From contig NZ_JAAAKZ010000004.1 of NCBI RefSeq assembly GCF_009905605.1, positions 310,001 to 374,000 of the forward strand: a DNA stretch of 64,000 nt, read 5' to 3'. The notes beneath the pieces are model-generated. The model was given only the letters and a program-made list of their open reading frames with translations, did no database searches and was not told the origin of the DNA. Positions 1 to 7,339 of this stretch are shown one piece after another; positions within the stretch are counted from its first letter, which is position 1, and each line of letters starts with the position of its first letter. A program made the position numbers and the translations under genes. The DNA is from Runella sp. CRIBMP. Its GTDB lineage: Bacteria; Bacteroidota; Bacteroidia; Cytophagales; Spirosomataceae.

Positions 1-1
1 A

Positions 2-2503
2 GAAAAAGTCGAAGATTTTAATCAGATTTCCATCAATACCAAGGGCCATCGCACCATTTTTCTGCGTGATTTGGCGACGGTCTCCGACGGTTCTGACGTA
101 ACGGCGGGCTACGCCTTGGTCAACGGCAACCGTTCTTCTTATATTCCAGTCGTCAAAACGGCCGACGCTTCAACTTGGGACGTGGTGACGCGACTGAAGG
201 CGAAATTGCCCGAAATGCGTAGCCTCCTTCCAGATGACATTGAGGTTTCGTACGAGTTTGACCAATCCGTTTTTGTGATTAACGCGGTCAAGAGCCTGAT
301 TTTTGAAGGGGCCCTCGGAGCTATTTTAACGGGCCTGATGGTGTTGCTTTTTTTGGGCGATTGGCGTAGCTCTTTGATTGTGATCATCACGATTCCGGTC
401 TCCATTATTGCGGCGGTACTACTGCTGAATTTAGCGGGACAAACCATCAATATCATGACTTTGTCGGGGCTGTCGTTGGCCATCGGTATACTGGTGGACC
501 AAGCCACGGTGACCATTGAAAATATTCACCAACATTTGGAGATGGGGAAACCCAAAAAACTGGCCGTGTACGATGCCTGTCGGGAGGTTGCCTTGCCGCT
601 TTTGCTGATTTTATTGTGTATTCTGGCCGTTTTTGCTCCATCCTTTTTGATGTCAGGCGTACCGAAAGCCATGTTTCTGCCGCTTTCGCTTTCCATTGGA
701 TTTGCCATGACGGTCTCTTATTTTTTGGCCCAAAGTCTGGTGCCAATTCTGGCCAATCACCTCATGAAAAGCCACCCTCATGTTGCCGAACACAAAGTGA
801 ATATAAAACAAAAGACGTCATATTTTGAATGGATGCGCGATGGATTTGTGCAGCAAACTAGGCGATTGATGCGGCGAAATAGGTTGATTGTCAGTGTTTA
901 TCTTTTGGTGATTTTCATTTTGGCGGGCGTTGGATTTGTCTACATCGGTAAAGACATCTTACCCCAGATTAATTCTGGTCAGATGGTAATTCGGATGAAA
1001 ACCCCCGACGGAACCCGCCTCGAGCGCACCGAAGAAAAGGTAAAAGAACTGCTAAATTTGGTGGATGAAGTGGCCGAAGGAAATCTGGCCGTTTCGTCGG
1101 CTTACGTGGGTGTGGTACCTACAAACTACGCCACTACCAACCTGTACGTCAGCACGAGCGGCTCCAACGATGCGGTGATTAAAGTAGCGTTGGCAAAAGA
1201 ATACCACGCCAATATGCAGGATTTTAAAGAACGCTTGCGTGAGGCAGTAATAGAACAAATGCCTGGCATCACGCTTTCTTTTGAGCCCGCCGACCTGACC
1301 GAAAAACTCATGAGTCAGGGTGCGTACACGCCCATCGAAGTGCAGGTGGCTGGTCGGGACATGGCCCAAATAGAAAGCTATGCCAATCAACTCGTGGGCG
1401 GTTTGGCGGAGGTGCCTTTTTTGCGGGATGTGCGCATCATTCAGCCCCTCAAGTTTCCCGTCATCAATATCAAACTCGACCGCCAAAAACTTGCCATGAT
1501 GGGACTCAACATTCAGCAGGTAGCCCGGTCTATCACGGCGTCAACGTCTTCGAGTCGATTTACCGAAAAAAATCAGTGGCTTGATCAAAAATCGGCCTAC
1601 ACGTACCAAGTGCAGGTTCAGATTCCTGAATATGCCATGCGGAGCTTGCCCCAATTGCAGGAAATTCCGTTGGTGGCGGGTCAGGTACGCCCAGTGCTGT
1701 CGGATGTGGCAACGTTTTCGATGGATACCCTGCCTGGAGAATACGCTCGTACAGGACCGCGACGGTTTGTGACGGTTTCGGCCAATATTCACCACACCGA
1801 TTTGGGGGCCGCAACCACGGCCGTCGAGAAGGTAGTGGCAGGCATGGGCGAAACGCCCAAGGGCCTTGTTACGCAAATCAAGGGGATGTCGTCGTTGTTG
1901 GTCGAAACCCTCGACAGTTTGCAGGTGGGGTTGGCCATTGCGGTGTTGGTCATTTTTCTGCTTTTAGCCGCCAACTATCAATCGTTTAAGCTATCATTTG
2001 TGGTGCTGTCCACCATTCCAGCGGTGATTGTCGGGGCCATTGGCTTGCTGTTGCTGACGGGTAGTACGCTCAATTTACAATCTTACATGGGGATTATTAT
2101 GTCGGTCGGGATTTCGGTTGCCAATGCCATTTTGATTGTGACCAATGCCGAGCAGCTTCGGTGGGAGTACCGCGACGCCCGCAAAGCCGCCGTCGAAAGT
2201 GTAGGTATTCGCCTGCGCCCAGTGTTGATGACAAGTTTTGCCATGATTGCGGGCATGGTACCAATGGCCCTTGGTACGGGCGACGCGGGCGAGCAGGTGG
2301 CTCCGTTGGGGCGGGCCGTGATTGGGGGCTTGATTGCGTCAACTATTGCGGCTTTGTACATCGTTCCGCAGGTATATGCTTGGTTGCAGGGGAGTGCCGA
2401 CTTCCAAAACCCCTCCCTTTTGCCCGAAGAGGAGCCCGTCACGCACCCCATTTTTGAAGAAGAATCCCTTGAAATCCATCATTTAGTTCATAAAGAAATA
2501 TGA
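2..2503 (+). CDS. RND efflux permease (AcrB-like), 5'-truncated
   Basis: The reading frame is open from base 2, so the gene begins upstream of the window; 833 C-terminal residues are visible of a family that is usually about 1,030 long. It is an inner-membrane, proton-driven exporter subunit that works with a periplasmic adaptor and an outer-membrane channel. Two clusters of hydrophobic helices flank a large periplasmic portion (PN/PC and docking domains), as in the AcrB family. The TM4 signature reads GILVDQATVTIEN, where drug exporters usually have two adjacent Asp; the TM10 signature reads GISVANAILIV, with Ala where AcrB has the essential Lys. The stop overlaps the start of the adaptor gene (ATGA), so the two are translationally coupled. 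Substrate is not predictable. No outer-membrane channel gene follows; it could lie upstream. Confidence 0.95.
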   Translation, partial: EKVEDFNQISINTKGHRTIFLRDLATVSDGSDVTAGYALVNGNRSSYIPVVKTADASTWDVVTRLKAKLPEMRSLLPDDIEVSYEFDQSVFVINAVKSLIFEGALGAILTGLMVLLFLGDWRSSLIVIITIPVSIIAAVLLLNLAGQTINIMTLSGLSLAIGILVDQATVTIENIHQHLEMGKPKKLAVYDACREVALPLLLILLCILAVFAPSFLMSGVPKAMFLPLSLSIGFAMTVSYFLAQSLVPILANHLMKSHPHVAEHKVNIKQKTSYFEWMRDGFVQQTRRLMRRNRLIVSVYLLVIFILAGVGFVYIGKDILPQINSGQMVIRMKTPDGTRLERTEEKVKELLNLVDEVAEGNLAVSSAYVGVVPTNYATTNLYVSTSGSNDAVIKVALAKEYHANMQDFKERLREAVIEQMPGITLSFEPADLTEKLMSQGAYTPIEVQVAGRDMAQIESYANQLVGGLAEVPFLRDVRIIQPLKFPVINIKLDRQKLAMMGLNIQQVARSITASTSSSRFTEKNQWLDQKSAYTYQVQVQIPEYAMRSLPQLQEIPLVAGQVRPVLSDVATFSMDTLPGEYARTGPRRFVTVSANIHHTDLGAATTAVEKVVAGMGETPKGLVTQIKGMSSLLVETLDSLQVGLAIAVLVIFLLLAANYQSFKLSFVVLSTIPAVIVGAIGLLLLTGSTLNLQSYMGIIMSVGISVANAILIVTNAEQLRWEYRDARKAAVESVGIRLRPVLMTSFAMIAGMVPMALGTGDAGEQVAPLGRAVIGGLIASTIAALYIVPQVYAWLQGSADFQNPSLLPEEEPVTHPIFEEESLEIHHLVHKEI

Positions 2504-3597
2504 AAACAATCGTATTCAGCGGTCTTCTGGCCGCGCTGGTCGTTTCGGTCACCCTGACGAGCTGTTCTTCTTCGGAGACGGCCGAAAAGAAGACCACAAA
2601 ATTCCAAGCTGACCGACCCAAATTCCAAATTGGCAAAGCCGTTCCGCAAAAAGTGGGGCAGACGTTTCGACTTCCGGGCGAATTTAAGGCTTTTCAGGAG
2701 GTAAATATTTATCCCAAGGCCGACGGATTTGTGGAGCAGGTGTTGGTTGACCGGGGTTCTTTTGTGAAAAAAGGCCAAATACTCATGGTCTTGGATTCGC
2801 CCGAATCAGAAGAGCGGCTGGCGGTAGCCCGCTCCAATGCCCTGAAAGCCAATGCGCTACTGGTGGCGAGCCGGGAGCATTACCGCCGCCTGAGGGCCAG
2901 CAGCAGAGTGCCAGGGTCGGTCTCGGCGTTGGATTTGGAAACGGCCAACGCCCGCATGATGGCCGACAGCGCGTCGATGCTGGGTGAGGAAGCCAACTTT
3001 CGGGCACTGACCAAAATCAAATCTTACTTGACAGTTCGAGCGCCGTTTGATGGCGTGATTACGGAACGAAATGTTCATCCTGGTGCACTGGTCGGGGCGG
3101 GCGCTAAAATGGAGCGTCCGATGATGGTGTTACAACAACAAAATCACCTTCGACTCGTGCTAGATATTCCCGAAAATTATAGCACAACGCTAAAGCACGG
3201 AAAAACGGTTTCGTTTACGGTTGGTGCGTTGCCTGGCCAGGTATTTAAGGGAAAAATTACGCGTCGATCGGGCAACATGAACGAGCAATTTCGCTCCGAA
3301 ACCGTCGAAATAGACATTACAAATGCCGCTGGAAAGTTTAAGCCGGGCATGTTTGCCGAAGTAATTCTGGACGCAGAAGGCACCACTGGTGCGTTGGCGG
3401 TGCCGCTTACGTCGGTGGTGGCTTCTACGGAGCGGCAGTACGTGATTCGTGTGATTGATGGCCGGGCGCAGTACGTCGATGTGCGGCGCGGTCAGCAATC
3501 AGGAGATTTGACGGAAGTGTTCGGCAACTTGCGGGCCAATGACCAAATTGTCATCAATGCCCGCGAAGACTTGAAAGAAGGAACGGAAATTCAATAG
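2500..3597 (+). CDS. RND efflux periplasmic adaptor (membrane fusion) lipoprotein
   Basis: This 365-residue protein is the HlyD/AcrA-type adaptor of the preceding permease. A lipoprotein signal peptide ends in the lipobox LTSC with Cys22 as the lipidation site, so it should be anchored in a membrane facing the periplasm. A first biotinyl-lipoyl half lies at about residues 70-105 (PKADGFVEQVLVDRGSFVKK), followed by a predicted alpha-hairpin at about 105-165, the second lipoyl half (VRAPFDGVITERNVHPG) and the beta-barrel and membrane-proximal parts. Its ATG overlaps the permease stop codon by the ATGA arrangement. Adaptor genes more often precede the permease, so the order here is inverted. Family assignment is secure; the exported substrate is unknown. 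Confidence 0.93.
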   Translation: MKTIVFSGLLAALVVSVTLTSCSSSETAEKKTTKFQADRPKFQIGKAVPQKVGQTFRLPGEFKAFQEVNIYPKADGFVEQVLVDRGSFVKKGQILMVLDSPESEERLAVARSNALKANALLVASREHYRRLRASSRVPGSVSALDLETANARMMADSASMLGEEANFRALTKIKSYLTVRAPFDGVITERNVHPGALVGAGAKMERPMMVLQQQNHLRLVLDIPENYSTTLKHGKTVSFTVGALPGQVFKGKITRRSGNMNEQFRSETVEIDITNAAGKFKPGMFAEVILDAEGTTGALAVPLTSVVASTERQYVIRVIDGRAQYVDVRRGQQSGDLTEVFGNLRANDQIVINAREDLKEGTEIQ

Positions 3598-3617
3598 TTA
3601 TACGAGGCTGTAAACGG

Positions 3618-4220
3618 ATGAAAGCGATTTTGATGGGGGCGTGTTTGTGGGTGTTTATGGCCAAAACCCAAGCTCAAAAGGGAGCCGATAAACCTAAAAA
3701 TGGGGTCTATCTAACGGTGGATGATTATATTCATCATCGTTTGGTCCACGAATTTACTAATAAAGGGGAAGGGTTTGAATTGCGGACACCCCGCATGAAC
3801 CGCATTAAAATCAAAACCCCCGATTCTACTTATCTGTACGATTTAGCTACAGTGTTTGGGTACCGTCAAGCAGGTCGTGATTGGTGCTATCGGAGCGGGG
3901 AATTGGTGGAAGTTATTGGTTATAAGTCGCTTGGCTTACTGAGTTATGAAGGCTTATGGCTGTATCGCCGCCGCGACTGGTCGGAACTAAGCCCTAATTA
4001 TACCTACTTTTTTAGTAAGCATCCAACGGGAGAACTGAGTTGGTTGAGTCGAAAAAAAGTTAAAGAAGCCTACAAAAAAGATGCAGAATTTATGAGCTTA
4101 CTCAATCAAGTGCGTTGGGGCAGAATTCTGGATACTTCTACCAAGACTGGTCGGCCTCTATTGCTAGATATTTACGCAACAGCGCACCAACTTCACTTTA
4201 GTCTGAAAGACAAAGAATAA
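3618..4220 (+). CDS. hypothetical exported protein
   Basis: A 200-residue protein with a short hydrophobic N-terminus ending around KTQAQ, which looks like a type I signal peptide (about 19 residues). I do not recognise the mature part, which is rich in Tyr, Trp and Arg and contains KTPDSTYLYDLATVFGYR and VEVIGYKSLGLLSYEGLWLY, suggestive of a small beta-rich periplasmic or surface domain. The gene starts 20 bases after the adaptor gene and may be co-transcribed with the efflux genes, but nothing in its sequence ties it to export. It converges with the minus-strand gene that ends at 4288. Confidence 0.75.
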   Translation: MKAILMGACLWVFMAKTQAQKGADKPKNGVYLTVDDYIHHRLVHEFTNKGEGFELRTPRMNRIKIKTPDSTYLYDLATVFGYRQAGRDWCYRSGELVEVIGYKSLGLLSYEGLWLYRRRDWSELSPNYTYFFSKHPTGELSWLSRKKVKEAYKKDAEFMSLLNQVRWGRILDTSTKTGRPLLLDIYATAHQLHFSLKDKE

Positions 4221-4287
4221 CTTAAATCGTATAATAAACCAGCGGAGATACACTCCCCGCCAATGATATATAGCACCAAGAAACTCA

Positions 4288-5709
4288 CTAATTTGGCTTT
4301 GTAGCTGGTTTAGGAGTGGTGGTAGAAAAGAAACTGTTTGGTACGGCGGCTTTCCATAGTTCAAGGTATTTATCATGCCCCAATTTACCTCTAAAATGCC
4401 CTTTACCTCCATCGTCTCGCCATGGGCCTTGGGTGTTGGGGTTGCTTAAGTCAATTCCTAGACTCGTATTGGGTAGTGTATTTAAAACCTGCTGTATTTT
4501 GTCATTGACAACAGCGGTGTTTTGATTTAAAAAGTCAACGCCTTCTTTGCTTAATTTAAATGCTAGTTGCGAATGATTTGCCTGAACCGTTCGGGTATGG
4601 TTGATAACAAAAACGAAATTTTCGTAAAGAGTAGTTAAAAAGTTGGGGCCCACATCATTACCTCCGTGTTCAGCTAGCACCGCTCTTAATCCTGTTAGGG
4701 GTATGTACTTGTAGAAAGCAGCCTCAACGGGGCGGTAAGGCATCCAAAATTTGTCTTGCCCGCCAAACCAGTCAAAACCAAACAGCTCCCTTTTAATATT
4801 TTTCATGTTCATCCAAACATTGGAGCCTCCGTAGGCAGTCATGTACAGCAAAACTGGGACATTCAGGCGTTTGGCAAGCGTGTCACCAAAGCGCCCCCAC
4901 ATCCAACTGTGAACCCCAAAAGGGCCGATGTTGGATGAAGTAATGGGTTGAAAAACGACTGGAAGGGCATCCAGATCTTGCAATTTTCCGGGTTCATTAG
5001 GGATTGAAGGATTACGCAGTACCGCTACCGTGCGTACTCTGGGGTCGGAAGCAGGCTCATCGTAGGAGGGGTCGCCAGCCAGAAAACTGTGCCCCCAAAG
5101 TAACAAAACCTCACCAACGCCCACCCGTTCCACCATACGAGTGGTGCCATAAATCGGCGTTGCCCCGTTACTTGAAGGAATATACCGCATGATTGTTTTG
5201 ACTTCCAATCGGTAATCTCCGCCCGTAATCCAAAGACTGTCGGCGTATTTACCGTTGTTTGCTTGAAACAAATCACTTTGAGCAATTCCGCCCTGAACAG
5301 GTATCAGATTTACTTCTACGGCAGCGGCGCTACTGTCGCAGGTACCTGCAATTCGTAATACCGCTTGATTGGAGTTGTTTCGTTGAATAATCTGATTTGG
5401 TCTCGGGAAGTCAACTTCAATTTGTCGGCCTACAATAATGCCCAAATAGAAACTCGAACCCGTTGCGGCGGTTGCAAAACCGGGTGATAATAAAATATAC
5501 TTAGCGGCCGAATCAGCCTTGGAGGGAGGCTGCACAAGCTGGCTGTTTCTTGTAATATTACCAGAAATAGAAGTGGAAGCTCCTGTCCTCAGATTTTGGG
5601 TTTTAGGGAGGGAATCTGCTTTTGGAAAAAGCGGATTGGGGGATTGGGAAAAACTTAAACTATAAAAAAATACAAAAGTAATCAGTAAAAGTAGACTTCT
5701 TTTTCTCAT
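4288..5709 (-). CDS. secreted SGNH/sialate O-acetylesterase-like protein
   Basis: The 473-residue product starts with MRKRSLLLLITF and has a clear signal peptide (cleavage near SFSQ). I chose the ATG at 5709 over an in-frame GTG at 5721 because it leaves a standard signal peptide. The middle contains VGVGEVLLLWGHSFLAGD, resembling the nucleophile block of sialate O-acetylesterases (vGdVwlasGQSNM) with Ser kept; further on come a Gly-Gly-Ser stretch (TAYGGSNVW), an AEHGGNDV stretch like the QGEnD block, and a C-terminal GHFRGKLGHDKYLELW where the catalytic His is expected. An SGNH-type esterase is therefore likely, but the blocks are divergent and the substrate is unknown. A TACCTTTG box lies about 150 bases upstream. 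Confidence 0.6.
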   Translation of the reverse strand: MRKRSLLLLITFVFFYSLSFSQSPNPLFPKADSLPKTQNLRTGASTSISGNITRNSQLVQPPSKADSAAKYILLSPGFATAATGSSFYLGIIVGRQIEVDFPRPNQIIQRNNSNQAVLRIAGTCDSSAAAVEVNLIPVQGGIAQSDLFQANNGKYADSLWITGGDYRLEVKTIMRYIPSSNGATPIYGTTRMVERVGVGEVLLLWGHSFLAGDPSYDEPASDPRVRTVAVLRNPSIPNEPGKLQDLDALPVVFQPITSSNIGPFGVHSWMWGRFGDTLAKRLNVPVLLYMTAYGGSNVWMNMKNIKRELFGFDWFGGQDKFWMPYRPVEAAFYKYIPLTGLRAVLAEHGGNDVGPNFLTTLYENFVFVINHTRTVQANHSQLAFKLSKEGVDFLNQNTAVVNDKIQQVLNTLPNTSLGIDLSNPNTQGPWRDDGGKGHFRGKLGHDKYLELWKAAVPNSFFSTTTPKPATKPN

Positions 5710-5810
5710 TTCGCGCGGCACGTTTAGTCGTTAAATACTTGATTTTTAGTTGATTTTGATTTTTTGTCAATATGTTTTTGCATTAAAATTGATTTAATAA
5801 ATAAAAAAAA

Positions 5811-5835
5811 TATCTATGGTATTTGACCATAGATA
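5811..5835 (-). terminator. hairpin plus U-tract, minus strand
   Basis: Perfect 10-base inverted repeat (TATCTATGGT / ACCATAGATA) around a five-base loop. Read on the minus strand it is followed by eight consecutive T, the form of an intrinsic terminator for transcription coming from the 6082-10192 unit. It also lies just downstream (minus strand) of the TACCTTTG box, so an operator or attenuator is an alternative. Confidence 0.55.
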
Positions 5836-6043
5836 ACCCATATAGCAAGTATAAATACTTTACGTGTCCAAAGGTAATCTTAAAGATTTAGAATTGAAAA
5901 ATATCTTGAAGTAGGCAATTTTTTTTAGAAGAAAAAATATACTAATTGGTGATTTTTGATGGGGCTTTTTGAGGTAAAAAAGCAAGATAAGGGCACTTTA
6001 GCCGTATGTTTTATTTTATTTTTTTTTCTCTTTTGGAGAGAAT

Positions 6044-6070
6044 GGTAACGTGCCGTTAAGGCACGTTACC
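6044..6070 (-). terminator. 11-bp perfect stem-loop after the FG-GAP gene
   Basis: GGTAACGTGCC and GGCACGTTACC form a perfect 11-base stem with loop GTTAA, beginning 11 bases after the stop of the minus-strand FG-GAP gene. There is no T-run after it on the minus strand, so it may be a 3'-end-stabilising or terminator structure rather than a classical intrinsic terminator. Confidence 0.5.
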
Positions 6071-6081
6071 AGAAGAAAGCA

Positions 6082-7326
6082 TCATTTTTGTAAGTTATTT
6101 TCAAACAGAAATACCCCGTTTTTATTGGCAATGATGATGTCGGGTTTACGGTCTTTGTTCATATCCTGTACCGTAATATTTAAGCCTGCCCCCGAATCGT
6201 CGTCAATGACGTGCTCCGTCCAGTAGGGCTTTTTGCCTGGCGTCAGGTCAAACCACAGGAGATAGGCGGCATCTGCGTCGCCAGGGTCGCGGCCGTGGTG
6301 GGCCAAAAACCGCTTGCCAGTGATGTATTCTTTACGGCCGTCACCGTTCAAATCTGCCATGATTGATGAGTGGGTTTGGGCGGTGGTGGTGCTCATTACG
6401 TGCGTGGTGAAGTTGATTTTGTCTTCTTTATCGGTAATCTGCTGGTGCCACCAAATTCCTAAAGCGTGGGCTGAGGCGCTAATGACATCGTTTTTGCCGT
6501 CACCATCTACATCCACAACCTGCATGTGTGAGCAGGGTTGTCCCAAATCGGCGGGATGAAATTTCCAGTTTCCAGCGGTTTTATCGGGAGTTCCTTCAAA
6601 CCAACCTTCACGAATGACCACGTCGTTTAGACCGTCTTTGTTGACGTCTCCGTACCCAATTCCGTGCGAAAAAATCTCAGTTCCGGGCACATTCTCTGCG
6701 CTTAGGTTGTAGCGTTTCCATTCCGTATCACCGCGTTTTACGGGGGCTTTCAACCAGATAATCTGTTTTTTGGCTTTGTCGCCGCAAAGAATATCAAGTC
6801 GACCGTCGCCGTCCATGTCAATAAATCCTGGTGATTCGTTGGCGATACCAACCGAATCGGCAATGATGTGTTTTTGCCAGACGCCCGGTTTATTGCGCGG
6901 GTTTTCAAACCAGAAGGCGGGTTTTCCCGGAAAATCAATGATGACAACATCATCCCAACCGTCCAAGTTAACATCCATACCCATGTTCAAAAACGAGTTG
7001 CTGTATTCTTTTCTAGGATTAAATACCCTTGAAAACATTCCAAAACCTACCGTCGATGCAGAGGCTTCGGCGGTTGAAGCGTTGGTGATTTCGGCGGGGG
7101 CCATTTGGTGTTTTATCCAAGAAGGAGCTTCAAACCAGTAATAACCCGCAACGATGTCCAATTTTCCGTCTTTGTTGAGGTCGGCTACGGCTACGCCTTC
7201 CGAGATAAAATCCCCCGTCAATTTTGTTTTCTTGAAGCCGGAAGAGAGTGTGCTGGTTACGGGTTGGCTGAACGCAATCCCGCAAATCAGGGTCGAAAGG
7301 ACGAGAATCAGATGTTTAGTCTTCAT
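6082..7326 (-). CDS. secreted FG-GAP/VCBS repeat protein
   Basis: A 414-residue protein with signal peptide (LILVLSTLICGIAFSQ). It carries about seven FG-GAP/VCBS-type repeats, each with an Asp-rich calcium-binding core: DLNKDGKLDIVAG, DVNLDGWDDVV, DMDGDGRLDIL, DVNKDGLNDVV, DVDGDGKNDVI, DLNGDGRKEYI and DMNKDRKPDIII. Such repeats build integrin-like beta-propellers; function in bacteria is usually binding or unknown. The gene follows the large dehydrogenase-like gene by only 13 bases on the same strand, so they are probably one transcript and may act together outside the cell. No sorting domain of the type IX system is obvious at the C-terminus. Confidence 0.85.
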   Translation of the reverse strand: MKTKHLILVLSTLICGIAFSQPVTSTLSSGFKKTKLTGDFISEGVAVADLNKDGKLDIVAGYYWFEAPSWIKHQMAPAEITNASTAEASASTVGFGMFSRVFNPRKEYSNSFLNMGMDVNLDGWDDVVIIDFPGKPAFWFENPRNKPGVWQKHIIADSVGIANESPGFIDMDGDGRLDILCGDKAKKQIIWLKAPVKRGDTEWKRYNLSAENVPGTEIFSHGIGYGDVNKDGLNDVVIREGWFEGTPDKTAGNWKFHPADLGQPCSHMQVVDVDGDGKNDVISASAHALGIWWHQQITDKEDKINFTTHVMSTTTAQTHSSIMADLNGDGRKEYITGKRFLAHHGRDPGDADAAYLLWFDLTPGKKPYWTEHVIDDDSGAGLNITVQDMNKDRKPDIIIANKNGVFLFENNLQK

Positions 7327-7339
7327 TGTTGCGAAGTTT

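Larger units (their letters stand above)
5710..6081. other. AT-rich intergenic region with stem-loops
   Basis: There is no coding potential in this 370-base stretch between two minus-strand genes. It holds two inverted repeats (listed separately) and, on the minus strand at 5876-5869, the sequence TACCTTTG, which fits the Bacteroidota -7 consensus TAnnTTTG and points at the gene starting at 5709. No convincing -33 TTG lies at the usual distance, so the promoter call is weak. Confidence 0.5.
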
